DNA of 64,000 nt from an uncultured Flavobacteriales bacterium (GTDB taxonomy: Bacteria > Bacteroidota > Bacteroidia > Flavobacteriales_E > Vicingaceae): assembly GCA_905479325.1 (NCBI GenBank), contig CAJQLW010000018.1, forward strand, positions 1-64,000. Direction: 5' to 3'. Position 1 is the stretch's first letter, and each line of letters opens with the position of its first letter. A program made the translations under genes and the position numbers. The notes below the pieces were generated by a model that saw nothing but the letters and a program-made list of their open reading frames with translations, did no database searches and was not told where the DNA came from. Positions 1-8,870 of the stretch are shown in pieces.

Positions 1-83
1 GCTTTAGCTACAACTTGATCATATTCTTGCATGAAATCATCTAATTGACAGAATATTTCAATAATTTTAGAGTCAGAAATCAT
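1..83 (-). CDS. IS982-family-like transposase, N-terminal fragment (cut by window edge)
   Basis: The minus strand reads 28 codons from an ATG at 83-81 to the window edge, beginning MISDSKIIEIFCQLDDF. This acidic start with an IEIFCxLDDF motif resembles the N-terminus of IS982-family DDE transposases as I know them; the catalytic residues lie outside the window. The element's terminus should lie between 84 and about 200, because the next gene on the right is a 5'-truncated regulator. I cannot define the terminal inverted repeat from one end only. Family assignment rests on 28 residues and is moderately sure. Confidence 0.6.
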   Translation of the reverse strand, partial: MISDSKIIEIFCQLDDFMQEYDQVVAK

Positions 84-143
84 AAGAGAGATTTTAGTTA
101 ATTAAATGTTTGTCAGACCTTTAAATTGCTAATTATCTCTCTT
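84..143. repeat. Inverted repeat beside the transposase start
   Basis: AAGAGAGAT at 84-92 is matched by its reverse complement ATCTCTCTT at 135-143, with a 42-base spacer. It sits between the transposase start codon and the truncated LytTR fragment. It may be part of the insertion-sequence end or of its promoter region; the sequence alone does not decide. Confidence 0.35.
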
Positions 144-503
144 TTTTGCAATAAAAATTGCTTTTTCTTATGTCGAACTCACGTTTCACTAGAAATTTAC
201 AAATCAACATTTGGAGCTACGCTTGAAGTAAAAACAACACATGGCAAAAAGAGCATTAGGCTTGCCGATGTTCTTTATTTTGAGTCAGATGGCTCGTACG
301 TAAAAACCGTCACAGAAAAAGAAACATACACTGAACGATGCACCTTAAATGAAATAGAAGATAAATTGGGAAAGCGAATAATAAGAATTCATCGTAGTTT
401 TTTAATCAATAAAGACAAAATACAAGAGTACAATTCTAAAGAGGTTTATATTGAGGGAAGAGCTATACCGATTAGCAGAAGCTATCGGAAAAACCTAAAA
501 TAA
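126..503 (+). pseudogene. LytTR DNA-binding domain fragment, 5'-truncated
   Basis: The open frame encodes a LytTR domain over about residues 32-122. It has the typical LYFESDGSYVKTV core, then RIHRSFLINKDKI and a terminal ISRSYRKNL. LytTR domains form the C-terminal DNA-binding half of response regulators or of membrane-linked regulators. No receiver domain or membrane segment is present, the only in-frame start is a TTG, and the first 25 residues look like non-coding translation. The IS982-like element ends immediately upstream, so I infer that insertion removed the 5' part. A small stand-alone LytTR protein starting near 190 is the alternative. Its 3' end overlaps the convergent bshA by 9 bases. 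Confidence 0.6.
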
Positions 504-1640
504 CTTCACCCCTTTCATTTCCACTACGCGCTTGTACAACTTTTCGTAAATGGGCAGAATATTCAGAATGTCAAACTTTTTAGCCTGACCAAAAGCCTGC
601 TCTTTAAACTGATTCAATTTTTCTTCGTTTTGAAATAAACTCAAAGCGTTATTTGCCATGCTTTCGACATCGCCAACGTTACTTAAATAACCAGAAAAGC
701 CGTCCTCATTTACTTCAGGAATTCCTCCGGTATTTGAAGAGATAACGGGCACTCCTGCTGCCATCGCCTCAAGAGCTGCAAGACCAAAGCTTTCAGACTC
801 TGAAGGGAGTAAGAATAAATCAGCAATGCCCAATACTCGTTGGGTATCCTTCACCTTTCCTAGAACTATTAAATCATCACTAATTCCGTGTTCCCTACAA
901 AAGGTTTCCGCAACATGGCGATCGGGACCATCGCCAATTAACAGTAACTTACAAGGCATTTCGGCTCTAACCTTCGCAAAAATTTTCACAACATCGCAAA
1001 CTCTTTTTACTGGTCGAAAGTTCGAAACATGAGCTAATATTTTTTCTCCATTGGGTGCAATACTTTTTTGTAATTCCAAATCTAGCTCAGGGGCTTCACA
1101 ACCTTCAAAACATATAGAATTTGGGATAACCTCAATTGACCGGTTAACCTTAAAGTGATCTAGCGTATCTTTTTTCAAACTTTCAGAAACTGCCGTAACC
1201 GCATTACTTTGGTTGATGGCAAAGGTAATTACAGGCTCAAAAGAAGAATCTTTTCCCACCAAGGTAATATCTGTTCCATGCAAAGTAGTTATAAAGGGAA
1301 TATCAATTCCTTCAGTTTTTAAAATTTGTTGAGCCATATAGGCTGCCGAAGCGTGAGGAATGGCGTAATGCACATGCAATAAATCCAATTGCTCATACTT
1401 TACAACATCAACTAACTTACTCGCTAGAACTAATTCATAAGGTTGATAATCAAACAACGGGTAATCAGATACATTTACTTCGTGATACCAAATGTTTTCA
1501 TGAAAGCTGTCTAACCGAACCGGTTGCCGGTAAGAAATAAAATGAATTTGATGCCCTTTAGCCGCTAAAGCCTTTCCCAATTCTGTTGCCACAACGCCAC
1601 TGCCTCCAAAGGTTGGGTAACATACAATACCAATATTCAT
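495..1640 (-). CDS. bshA: N-acetyl-alpha-D-glucosaminyl L-malate synthase BshA
   Basis: This 381-residue GT4 glycosyltransferase joins UDP-GlcNAc to L-malate, the first step of bacillithiol synthesis, in the cytoplasm. The N-terminus CYPTFGGSGVVATELG is the characteristic BshA nucleotide-sugar fold start. HVHYAIPHA near residues 94-102, TLHGTDITLVG, SNFRPVKR and the C-terminal SESESFGLAALEAMAAGVP are the conserved GT4 donor-site motifs. Length matches the family (about 375-385). The ATG at 1640 is well placed for the domain start. It follows the GH3/beta-lactamase gene by 6 bases on the same strand, so the two are probably co-transcribed. The bshB and bshC genes are not in the window. Confidence 0.9.
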   Translation of the reverse strand: MNIGIVCYPTFGGSGVVATELGKALAAKGHQIHFISYRQPVRLDSFHENIWYHEVNVSDYPLFDYQPYELVLASKLVDVVKYEQLDLLHVHYAIPHASAAYMAQQILKTEGIDIPFITTLHGTDITLVGKDSSFEPVITFAINQSNAVTAVSESLKKDTLDHFKVNRSIEVIPNSICFEGCEAPELDLELQKSIAPNGEKILAHVSNFRPVKRVCDVVKIFAKVRAEMPCKLLLIGDGPDRHVAETFCREHGISDDLIVLGKVKDTQRVLGIADLFLLPSESESFGLAALEAMAAGVPVISSNTGGIPEVNEDGFSGYLSNVGDVESMANNALSLFQNEEKLNQFKEQAFGQAKKFDILNILPIYEKLYKRVVEMKGVKLF

Positions 1641-1646
1641 TTCTTC

Positions 1647-4600
1647 TTAGTTTATGCTTGCCTGCGAAGTTCGGTTTTTTGAATTGTTTATTGCCTTATA
1701 AATCTCCTCTTGTATGCGAGTTCGTATATCTAACGACAATAATTTTCTGTTCGTAGCATCAGGGTAAATTCTATTGCTCAAAAAAATATACACTATTTCT
1801 TCTTCCGGATCTGCCCATGCCAATGTTCCGGTAAATCCTGAATGACCAAAACTGTTCATAGAAACACAGTCGCAAGTTGGGCCAGGAGTGCCATGAAATT
1901 GAGGCTTATCGAAACCAGCTGCTCTTCTATTCTCCTCTACGTTCTGTGGAATACTGTCGGCACAAAACTGACATTTAGCATACGCTGCAACCACACCGGG
2001 CTCCAAATACCTTTCGTTGGCAAACAATCCGTCATCTAAATACATTTGCATTAGCTTGCCTAAATCATTCGCTGTTGAGAATAATCCTGCATGGCCTCCA
2101 ACCCCACCCAACATGGCGGCTCCCGGATCGTGAACATCTCCATGAATGAGCTCTTGTCTAAAATATCGATCTCGTTCTGTTGGAATAATTTCAGCTAGAG
2201 GAAAAGAATAACTTGGTTTAAACGTTGTTCTGTACATTCCCAAAGGTTCGTAAAACTTAGCCGCATTGTATTCATCAATTGGCTGTTTGGTTATTTTTTC
2301 TACTATTTCTTTCATGAAATAATATCCCACATCGCTGTACTTGTACTCTTTCTTCGTTTTCACCTCCGCCCTATTCAAGATTCTGTAAAAAATGGTATCC
2401 TCATAACTTGGCTTTATAAACAAATTAGCTGTTACTCTAGTAGAATAAACTGAACTCGAATCTTTTGAATAAAACTCTTCCTTGGGCTGACCTTTACTCA
2501 CAGTTTTGTTGTAAAATGGAATCCAAGCGGCCAAACCAGCCTGATGCGCCAATATATCTCGAAGTACTAAATTTTCATAGGGTGTGCCCTTGGTCATTTT
2601 TAAATGCTTGCCCAAATTATCGTCTAACGACAATTTTCCTTGACCTTCTAAATCCATCAATGCCAATAATGTTGAAGTAATTTTTGTAACGGAAGCAATG
2701 TCATACAAATCTGATTCTTTTACTGTCTCAGAACTTTCATACGTTGGATTTCCAAAAGATTTATGGTAGATCACTTTTCCTTCTTTGGCAATGTAAACTT
2801 GCGCTCCGGGGTAGGCCTTCTCTCGTATTCCTTCTTCAACAATGGCATCAATTGAGGCTAAATCTTCCGTTCTTAAGCCAAGCTCTTCAGGTCGTGTGTA
2901 CTTAATACGAAAAGCATCTGCAGTTTCTAGTCCCATTCCTGCTTTTGTTCTGCTAGAAACCGACACTGGCAGCTTGCCATTTGCCTTTATTCCTCCAAAA
3001 AACAATTGAGCTGTTAAATTTTGAGCAGCCTCAGAGTTTTGATATGCGACCACCAAAACATCTGTAAATTCAGAAGCCAGAAATTCTTGCAAACAATATG
3101 CATTGCCAAACAGGACTAATCTTACTTCCTTTTTCAAGCGAAGAATATTTAAAAAGTTTTTAAACTCCGTATTCACCTCAGCTTTAATCCACGGATGCTT
3201 GTTGGACTTGTGTACACTAACAATAACCTCATCGTAAGTGAGCAAGGTATCCATTAAGGATTTTTGGGCAGATACCGGCAGACTAGTATAACTCAACCGA
3301 TCGACTTTGGTGTACAAATTCAGCCCATCTTGAAAAGCATCAAAATCCACGTCTTCATCGGTAAAAGCTAACGATACAATTCGTTTTTTGGCTAACTTTT
3401 TAAATGGAATTCTGTTTTCATTGTTTCGAACTACCGTTATACTTGCCTCAGAAAGTTGCCTGTTCAAGTATTCATACTTTGGCTGATTCAAATCTTGGTA
3501 CAGGTTCTTAATTTTCACTTGATCGCCTCGTTGAATTTTAAGCCACTCCTTGGCTCTTAAAATCTTCTTTACCGACACATCTATCGAAGCCTGAGAAAGT
3601 CGACCATCTTCTAATGCAACTTTAATTAAATCAATTGCCTTTGGAACATCTCTAGACAGCAACAAAACATCATTTCCGGCAATTAAGGCCTGCAAATCAA
3701 TTTCTTCAGAAGCTTGATATTTAGCTACTCCGCCCATATTCAACCCATCGGTAAATATTAAGCCCCCAAAACCCAATTGCTGTTGCAACAAAGTATCCAC
3801 TATTTCTTTGGTTAAGGAAGAAGCTTTTTTATCGGCGGTTAATTGTGGAAGGTACAAATGTGCCGTCATCATACTTCCTATGCCGCAATTGATCATTTGC
3901 TTGAAAGGATACAACTCCACAGAATCAATTCGATTCATATCGTAGTTTACTACTGGTAAAGTTTTGTGTGAATCCTTATCGGTGTCTCCGTGTCCGGGAA
4001 AATGTTTTGCATTGGCCAACAACCCTCCCGCCTGCATTCCCCTCATATAGGCTATTCCTTTTCGGGCAACATTGAATTTATCTTCGCCAAAAGATCGGGC
4101 AAAAATTACAGGATTGTTCGGGTTGTTGTTCACATCTACAACCGGCGCAAAATTTACATGAACACCCAAACGCCTAAACTGCTCAGCAACTTGCAAGCCC
4201 ATTTCATAAATTAAACTGTCGTTTTGAATCGCTCCCAACGTCATTTGCCAAGGATATTTCACCGTGCTATCTAATCGCATCGAAAGTCCCCATTCCCCAT
4301 CAATGGCAATCATAAGTGGAATTTTAGAAGCTTTTTGAAAGGCATTTGTTAAGTGCGCTTGCCGAACTGGTCCGCCTTGAAAAAAGGTTAACCCACCAAT
4401 ATGGTGCTTTTCAATGAGCTCTAAAATCTCTTGTTTGTGGGCTTCATCCTTGTTCGAATAGGCCGCAACGCTAAACAATTGTCCAATTTTTTCATCCAAA
4501 CTCAAGGTTTGAAAAATAGAGTCTGCCCAAGGTGTGGGCATTGTATTGAAAGGAGCCTTCTCTTTTAAGATGGGTTCTTGAGGTGTATTAACCACATGAA

Positions 4601-4703
4601 CTCCTAGAGAAACACTTACAAGAACAGCACTTACTAATAAAAACAGAATTCTTTTCAACGATTTTAGGCTTTTGTGGTTCAACCAATAAAGGTACCTATA
4701 CAA
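1647..4703 (-). CDS. GH3 beta-N-acetylhexosaminidase fused to a serine beta-lactamase-type hydrolase
   Basis: This is a 1018-residue exported fusion. Residues about 17-37 form a hydrophobic signal or anchor. A NagZ-type GH3 domain follows, with KHFPGHGDTDKDSH carrying the His/Asp dyad and the nucleophile Asp319 in FTDGLNM, then a GH3 C-terminal domain to about 610. Residues 635-1000 form a beta-lactamase/DD-peptidase-like domain with SxxK at Ser671-Lys674 (SVTK), a YSD motif and a late HSG. The likely role is periplasmic peptidoglycan trimming or recycling, with the second domain as an amidase or peptidase. The outermost start is a TTG at 4703. A TTG at 4658 would give a cleaner signal peptide (MKRILFLLVSAV), so the start is uncertain. 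Confidence 0.85.
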   Translation of the reverse strand: MYRYLYWLNHKSLKSLKRILFLLVSAVLVSVSLGVHVVNTPQEPILKEKAPFNTMPTPWADSIFQTLSLDEKIGQLFSVAAYSNKDEAHKQEILELIEKHHIGGLTFFQGGPVRQAHLTNAFQKASKIPLMIAIDGEWGLSMRLDSTVKYPWQMTLGAIQNDSLIYEMGLQVAEQFRRLGVHVNFAPVVDVNNNPNNPVIFARSFGEDKFNVARKGIAYMRGMQAGGLLANAKHFPGHGDTDKDSHKTLPVVNYDMNRIDSVELYPFKQMINCGIGSMMTAHLYLPQLTADKKASSLTKEIVDTLLQQQLGFGGLIFTDGLNMGGVAKYQASEEIDLQALIAGNDVLLLSRDVPKAIDLIKVALEDGRLSQASIDVSVKKILRAKEWLKIQRGDQVKIKNLYQDLNQPKYEYLNRQLSEASITVVRNNENRIPFKKLAKKRIVSLAFTDEDVDFDAFQDGLNLYTKVDRLSYTSLPVSAQKSLMDTLLTYDEVIVSVHKSNKHPWIKAEVNTEFKNFLNILRLKKEVRLVLFGNAYCLQEFLASEFTDVLVVAYQNSEAAQNLTAQLFFGGIKANGKLPVSVSSRTKAGMGLETADAFRIKYTRPEELGLRTEDLASIDAIVEEGIREKAYPGAQVYIAKEGKVIYHKSFGNPTYESSETVKESDLYDIASVTKITSTLLALMDLEGQGKLSLDDNLGKHLKMTKGTPYENLVLRDILAHQAGLAAWIPFYNKTVSKGQPKEEFYSKDSSSVYSTRVTANLFIKPSYEDTIFYRILNRAEVKTKKEYKYSDVGYYFMKEIVEKITKQPIDEYNAAKFYEPLGMYRTTFKPSYSFPLAEIIPTERDRYFRQELIHGDVHDPGAAMLGGVGGHAGLFSTANDLGKLMQMYLDDGLFANERYLEPGVVAAYAKCQFCADSIPQNVEENRRAAGFDKPQFHGTPGPTCDCVSMNSFGHSGFTGTLAWADPEEEIVYIFLSNRIYPDATNRKLLSLDIRTRIQEEIYKAINNSKNRTSQASIN

Positions 4704-4760
4704 AACAGTGCCAAAATTTAATTTCTTGGCACTTTATGAACAGCTTAGCGTTAACACAAG

Positions 4761-4802
4761 TTTGGAGTTTGGAGTTTGGAGTTTGGAGTTTGGAGTTTGG
4801 AG
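4761..4802. repeat. Six perfect tandem copies of a 7-bp repeat (TTTGGAG)
   Basis: The heptamer TTTGGAG is repeated exactly six times in the 282-base intergenic region 4704-4985. The array lies about 58 bases upstream of the outermost start of the divergent GH3/beta-lactamase gene. Between them, at 4708-4714 and 4726-4732, is a 7-bp inverted repeat (GTGCCAA/TTGGCAC). Slippage would change promoter spacing rather than a reading frame. I see no coding sequence here. Confidence 0.9.
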
Positions 4803-4985
4803 CGAATTCTCAAAATGCAACCAGTGTTCGAGCGAAAGACTAAAATAAAATGATAATTTAACCGTTTTATAATTGAACCCTCCGCTTGTAAAAGCACTAA
4901 CTACTTGATCCATTAAGCAATAATTAAATTGCTACATTGACTTACTGATTCATTAATTAACTTATTGTTTTACTAAATTTGAAAT

Positions 4986-5264
4986 ATGAGAATTAGTTCA
5001 ATTACAAAAACGCGAAAAGCAAAACAATTTTCTTTCACTCCCAGATATTACAATCAAGAGAAAGAGGAATTTGATGCCCGCAGGGCTGAAATTGAAGCTC
5101 AAATAACAGGAAAAAGATCAGAAGGCCGAGTGGCAATGACAGGCTTTAAAGACAAGTGGAAGAGCAAAAAAAACACAACTAATTTTGAAAAGAAGTCAAA
5201 CATCCGTTTGGCGTTGATCATTGCCATTTTATTCGGTTTGTGTTATTGGGTTTTGTTTAGCTAA
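4986..5264 (+). CDS. Small tail-anchored membrane protein, unknown function
   Basis: This 92-residue protein has a basic and acidic cytoplasmic part and a single C-terminal membrane segment at about residues 73-91 (IRLALIIAILFGLCYWVLF). The middle contains charged helix (EKEEFDARRAEIEAQ). The gene precedes mutL on the same strand with a 67-base gap, and a TAAATTTG element at 4974-4981 lies just upstream of its ATG. I recognise the general type from Bacteroidota genomes but know no function. A signal-less protein with a terminal anchor suggests inner-membrane attachment. Confidence 0.7.
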   Translation: MRISSITKTRKAKQFSFTPRYYNQEKEEFDARRAEIEAQITGKRSEGRVAMTGFKDKWKSKKNTTNFEKKSNIRLALIIAILFGLCYWVLFS

Positions 5265-5301
5265 AAGCTCACTTTTTCTTTCCGCTTCGACGCATTAAGA
5301 T

Positions 5302-5309
5302 TACATTTG
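5302..5309 (+). promoter_or_regulatory. Putative -7 element upstream of mutL
   Basis: TACATTTG matches the Bacteroidota -7 consensus TAnnTTTG and lies 22 bases before the mutL ATG. I see no clear TTTG -33 partner at the usual distance, so this is a weak call. Confidence 0.4.
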
Positions 5310-5331
5310 TTCCCGAAAATAAGTCTTCTAA

Positions 5332-7158
5332 ATGCCGGATATTATTCAACTTTTACCAGATTCGGTTGCGAATCAAATTGCTGCAGGAGAAGTGGTTCAG
5401 CGACCAGCTTCGGCAGTTAAAGAATTACTTGAAAACGCCATTGATGCGAAAGCCAGCGAAGTTAGCTTAATTGTTAAAAATGCCGGAAAAACACTCATTC
5501 AAGTTATTGACAACGGCATTGGAATGACACCCACCGACGCCAGACTTTGTTTAGAACGCCATGCTACTTCTAAAATTAAAAAAGTTGAAGATTTATTTGC
5601 CCTTAGAACCATGGGTTTTCGGGGCGAGGCCGTCCCTTCAATTGCGGCAGTATCTCAAATGGAAATTAAAACCAAACCGCAAAACGGTGAACTCGGCACT
5701 CACTTAATTTTAGAAGGAAGCGAAGTTGTTAGCCAAGAAGCGGCCCAATGTCCAGGCGGAACCAACATTTTAATTAAAAACTTATTTTTCAATATACCAG
5801 CAAGGCGCAACTTCCTAAAAAGTAATCCTGTTGAAACGAAACACATCATTGAAGAGTTTCTGCGAGTAGCAATGATTCATCCAGAAATTGCCATGAACAT
5901 GACCAGCGACAACAATGAAGTTTATCGCTTACCAAAGGGTAATTTCCGACAAAGAATCGTTAATATTTTTGGAAGTAAATACGACCAACGCCTTGTACCT
6001 GTTGAAGAGTCGACAGATATTGTTGCCATTTCAGGTTTTGTAGGAAAACCCGAATTCGCAAAAAAAACCAGAGGCGAGCAGTACTTTTTTGTGAACGAAC
6101 GTTTCATCAAAAGTGCTTACTTAAACCATGCTATTCAAGCGGCTTTTGAGGAGTTATTGCCGAAAGATCAATTTCCCTCTTACTTTTTGAAACTTGAAAT
6201 TGACCCAGCTAAAATTGACATTAACATTCACCCTACCAAAACGGAGATTAAGTTTGAAGAAGAAAGGGCGATTTATGCCATTATAAGAACGGCTGTAAAA
6301 CAAGCCTTAGGCAAATTCAACATAGCGCCGAGTATAGACTTTGAGCAAGAAACGAGCTTCAACATTCCCATGTTAAAGAAGGGAGAAGCGATTCCTATTC
6401 CAAGCATTGAAGTTGACACCAACTTTAACCCTTTCGAGACAAGACCGAAAGCTACCCAAAACTCTATTTCCTTTCCCTTTAAAAGGAACGAGACTCCAAA
6501 TCCCAATTGGGAAAAAATCTACCAAGCTTCAACTGAGGAAGAGCCGCTGCAAACAAAAGCCGTTGAAAAAGAAGTGGAAGAAGTTTCGGAAAATAGAAAA
6601 GTTTTTCAACTACACGGCAAATTCATTCTAAGTCACATTCGATCAGGGTTTATAGTAGTGCACCAAAAAAGAGCTCATGAGCGAATTCTGATCGACAGGT
6701 TAACACAGCAATTGGACAAACAGCAAGCAAGTAGCCAACAATTATTGTTTCCTGAAGATTTAGCCTTAAACGCTGAAGATAGCGAGCTAATAATAAGCCT
6801 AATGGACGAATTAAACCTTTTAGGTTTCGACATGCGTTCGTTTGGTAAAAATCATTTCATCATTCATGGAGTTCCGGCTGAAGCTAACGGTCAAAATGGC
6901 GGTGATTTAATTGAGAAGCTACTCGAAGAATTTAAGCAGAACCTGTCTGAACTGAAAAATAGTCCGAAGGAAAACATGATTCGCTCTTTGGCACAAAGCA
7001 TGAGTATTAAAAAAGACAAAATAATGAGTCAACAAGAAATGATTCATTTAATTGACGAACTTTTTGCATGCGAAATGCCTTATAGTTTGCCCAATGGTAA
7101 ATCTATCGTAGTAAACTATTCGATGGACGACTTGGAAAAACAATTTAACAAACGATGA
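5332..7158 (+). CDS. mutL: DNA mismatch repair protein MutL
   Basis: This 608-residue MutL couples MutS mismatch recognition to downstream repair. The N-terminal GHKL ATPase carries ELLENAIDA (Asn35 region), DNGIGM at 60-65, RHATSKI and GFRGEA at 95-100. The low-complexity linker runs from about 340 to 420. In the C-terminal dimerisation domain the endonuclease motif DQHAxxER is replaced by HQKRAHER (His444 in place of the metal-binding Asp), and the CPHGRP-type motif is also degenerate. The ATG stop-start overlap (7155-7158) couples it to the following rhomboid gene. Confidence 0.95.
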   Translation: MPDIIQLLPDSVANQIAAGEVVQRPASAVKELLENAIDAKASEVSLIVKNAGKTLIQVIDNGIGMTPTDARLCLERHATSKIKKVEDLFALRTMGFRGEAVPSIAAVSQMEIKTKPQNGELGTHLILEGSEVVSQEAAQCPGGTNILIKNLFFNIPARRNFLKSNPVETKHIIEEFLRVAMIHPEIAMNMTSDNNEVYRLPKGNFRQRIVNIFGSKYDQRLVPVEESTDIVAISGFVGKPEFAKKTRGEQYFFVNERFIKSAYLNHAIQAAFEELLPKDQFPSYFLKLEIDPAKIDINIHPTKTEIKFEEERAIYAIIRTAVKQALGKFNIAPSIDFEQETSFNIPMLKKGEAIPIPSIEVDTNFNPFETRPKATQNSISFPFKRNETPNPNWEKIYQASTEEEPLQTKAVEKEVEEVSENRKVFQLHGKFILSHIRSGFIVVHQKRAHERILIDRLTQQLDKQQASSQQLLFPEDLALNAEDSELIISLMDELNLLGFDMRSFGKNHFIIHGVPAEANGQNGGDLIEKLLEEFKQNLSELKNSPKENMIRSLAQSMSIKKDKIMSQQEMIHLIDELFACEMPYSLPNGKSIVVNYSMDDLEKQFNKR

Positions 7159-7910
7159 ATTTCAGAACCAGTAATCCGTTAGCTAATATTCCTGTAGTCA
7201 CTAAAAACCTCTTAATTGTTACGGTGATTAGTTTCTTAGCGCAAAAAGGATTGCCAGCCCTTGGGTTTAACTACACCAATTTTTTTGCCTTACATTATTG
7301 GAAAAGCACCGAGTTTTATCCGCACCAACTGGTCACACATATTTTCATGCACAGCATGAATGACTTTAGTCATTTACTGTTTAATATGTTTGGCTTGTAC
7401 ATGTTTGGTAGGGTGCTAGAAACAACTATGGGTGAAAAAAGATTCTTGATGTTCTATCTCATAACCGGAGTAGGAGCAGCCATTGTGCAATTGATTAGCA
7501 GAGAAGTACAAGCTCAAATGCTCATTCCTGACTTATCTAACGAAGCCATTGAATATGCAAGAATGAACGGAGCCGAGATTATACGAACAAGCATGGGAAG
7601 TGCAAAATATCTGAACGACCCTCGCTTTGTAAAATACCTCATTCTTACCAATTCAACCATGGTGGGCGCATCAGGGGCTATCTTCGGAATTTTATTGGCT
7701 TTTGGCTATCTGTTCCCTAACGCGCAATTACAACTGCTGTTCCCTCCCATTCCTATTAAAGGTAAGTACATTGCCATTTTAGCATTGGTTATGGGAATTG
7801 CAACGGACCTGCAAGGAAACGTGGCACATTTTGCCCATTTTGGAGGTATGCTAACAGGATTTATTTTATTAAAAATTTGGAACACTAAAGGCAATTCATT
7901 TCGATTATGA
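7155..7910 (+). CDS. Rhomboid family intramembrane serine protease (copy 1)
   Basis: This 251-residue polytopic membrane protein has the rhomboid catalytic dyad: Ser173 in GASGAIFG and His228 in AHFAHFGG. The L1-loop-like and HxxxN region HLLFNMFGLYMFG is at about 73-85. A segment of about 45 polar residues (115-160) sits between the third and fourth membrane helices, longer than in a minimal rhomboid core. It overlaps mutL and the next rhomboid gene by four bases each (ATGA junctions), so the three are translationally coupled. The substrate is unknown. Confidence 0.9.
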   Translation: MNFRTSNPLANIPVVTKNLLIVTVISFLAQKGLPALGFNYTNFFALHYWKSTEFYPHQLVTHIFMHSMNDFSHLLFNMFGLYMFGRVLETTMGEKRFLMFYLITGVGAAIVQLISREVQAQMLIPDLSNEAIEYARMNGAEIIRTSMGSAKYLNDPRFVKYLILTNSTMVGASGAIFGILLAFGYLFPNAQLQLLFPPIPIKGKYIAILALVMGIATDLQGNVAHFAHFGGMLTGFILLKIWNTKGNSFRL

Positions 7911-8803
7911 GATTCGGAAATCAATCTAGTTTTAGCTCAAATTTCATGCAAAACAGCATGTTGGTGAAATTAATTTATGCCAACCTAGTTCTTTTTGTCG
8001 CCATTAAGCTATTGTACTTGTTCTTTTGGCTTTTTCAAGCAGGTTCACCGGACCAATGGGCCTTGCAATGGCTAGCAGTTCCTTCTGACCCTGCGAAGTT
8101 AATTTTTAAGCCATGGACAGTTATTACCTATATGTTTTTACACTTAGGTTTCTTTCATCTGCTCAGTAATATGATTTGGCTTTATTTTCTGGGCACCTTG
8201 TTTGTTCAATTTTTAGGTGAACGAAAGTTATATACCGTCTACATTGCAGGTGGTATTGTTGGAGCATTGTTATACATTTTATTCTTTAATGTTTTTCCCG
8301 TTTTCGAAACAGTAAACAGCAGCGCTATAGCGTTAGGTGCATCAGCATCAGTTATGGCTATTGTTGTGGGCATTGGAACGTACGCTCCTGATTACGAAAT
8401 AAAGCTGTTTGGAATCATATCTGTAAAACTAAAATACATTGCCATGATTTCTTTCATCGTTGATGTATTGAGCATCTCCAACTCCAATTCAGGTGGACAC
8501 ATTGCTCACATTGGTGGAGCCGCTTTGGGCTTCTTCTTTGCAAAACAATGGGCCAAAGGAAAGGACATTACCGAATGGGTTGGGAAAAGCAGTGACTTTT
8601 TAATTGCCTTAGTAAAACCTAGCAAGAAAAGAAAAATGAGGGTAAAGTACAAGAGAACTTCAACCGACGATTACGAATACAGTAGCAGAAAAAAAGAGGA
8701 ACAAGCTGTAATTGATACTATTCTAGATAAAATATCTCGATCGGGATATGATTCGCTGAGTAAAAAAGAAAAGGAGATTCTTTTTAGGGCGAGCGGTAAA
8801 TGA
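7907..8803 (+). CDS. Rhomboid family intramembrane serine protease (copy 2)
   Basis: This 298-residue rhomboid protease has Ser146 in GASAS and His201 in HIAHIGGAALG, with HLLSNMIWLYFLG in the second helix region. A cytoplasmic basic C-terminal tail follows the last helix at about 240-298, including SKKRKMRVKYKR and an acidic-helical end. The start ATG overlaps the stop of copy 1. Both genes diverge strongly in sequence, so this is an old pair, not a recent duplication. The substrate is unknown. Confidence 0.9.
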   Translation: MRFGNQSSFSSNFMQNSMLVKLIYANLVLFVAIKLLYLFFWLFQAGSPDQWALQWLAVPSDPAKLIFKPWTVITYMFLHLGFFHLLSNMIWLYFLGTLFVQFLGERKLYTVYIAGGIVGALLYILFFNVFPVFETVNSSAIALGASASVMAIVVGIGTYAPDYEIKLFGIISVKLKYIAMISFIVDVLSISNSNSGGHIAHIGGAALGFFFAKQWAKGKDITEWVGKSSDFLIALVKPSKKRKMRVKYKRTSTDDYEYSSRKKEEQAVIDTILDKISRSGYDSLSKKEKEILFRASGK

Positions 8804-8813
8804 TTTTTAGATA

Positions 8814-8870
8814 AAAGCGGAAAGTTGAAAGCTAAAAGATGAAGGCTTTTTACTTTCAGCTTTTTGCTTT
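8814..8870. terminator. Imperfect long hairpin between convergent rhomboid genes
   Basis: The arms 8814-8838 and 8846-8870 are 25 bases each and pair with about five mismatches around a 7-base loop. The structure lies between the ends of two convergent rhomboid genes and covers the last codons of the minus-strand one. T-rich stretches on both sides suit a bidirectional terminator. Confidence 0.6.

Noticed and set aside
4761-4802. CRISPR-like array
   Set aside because: The units are 7 bp, contiguous and without spacers, so this is a simple tandem repeat.
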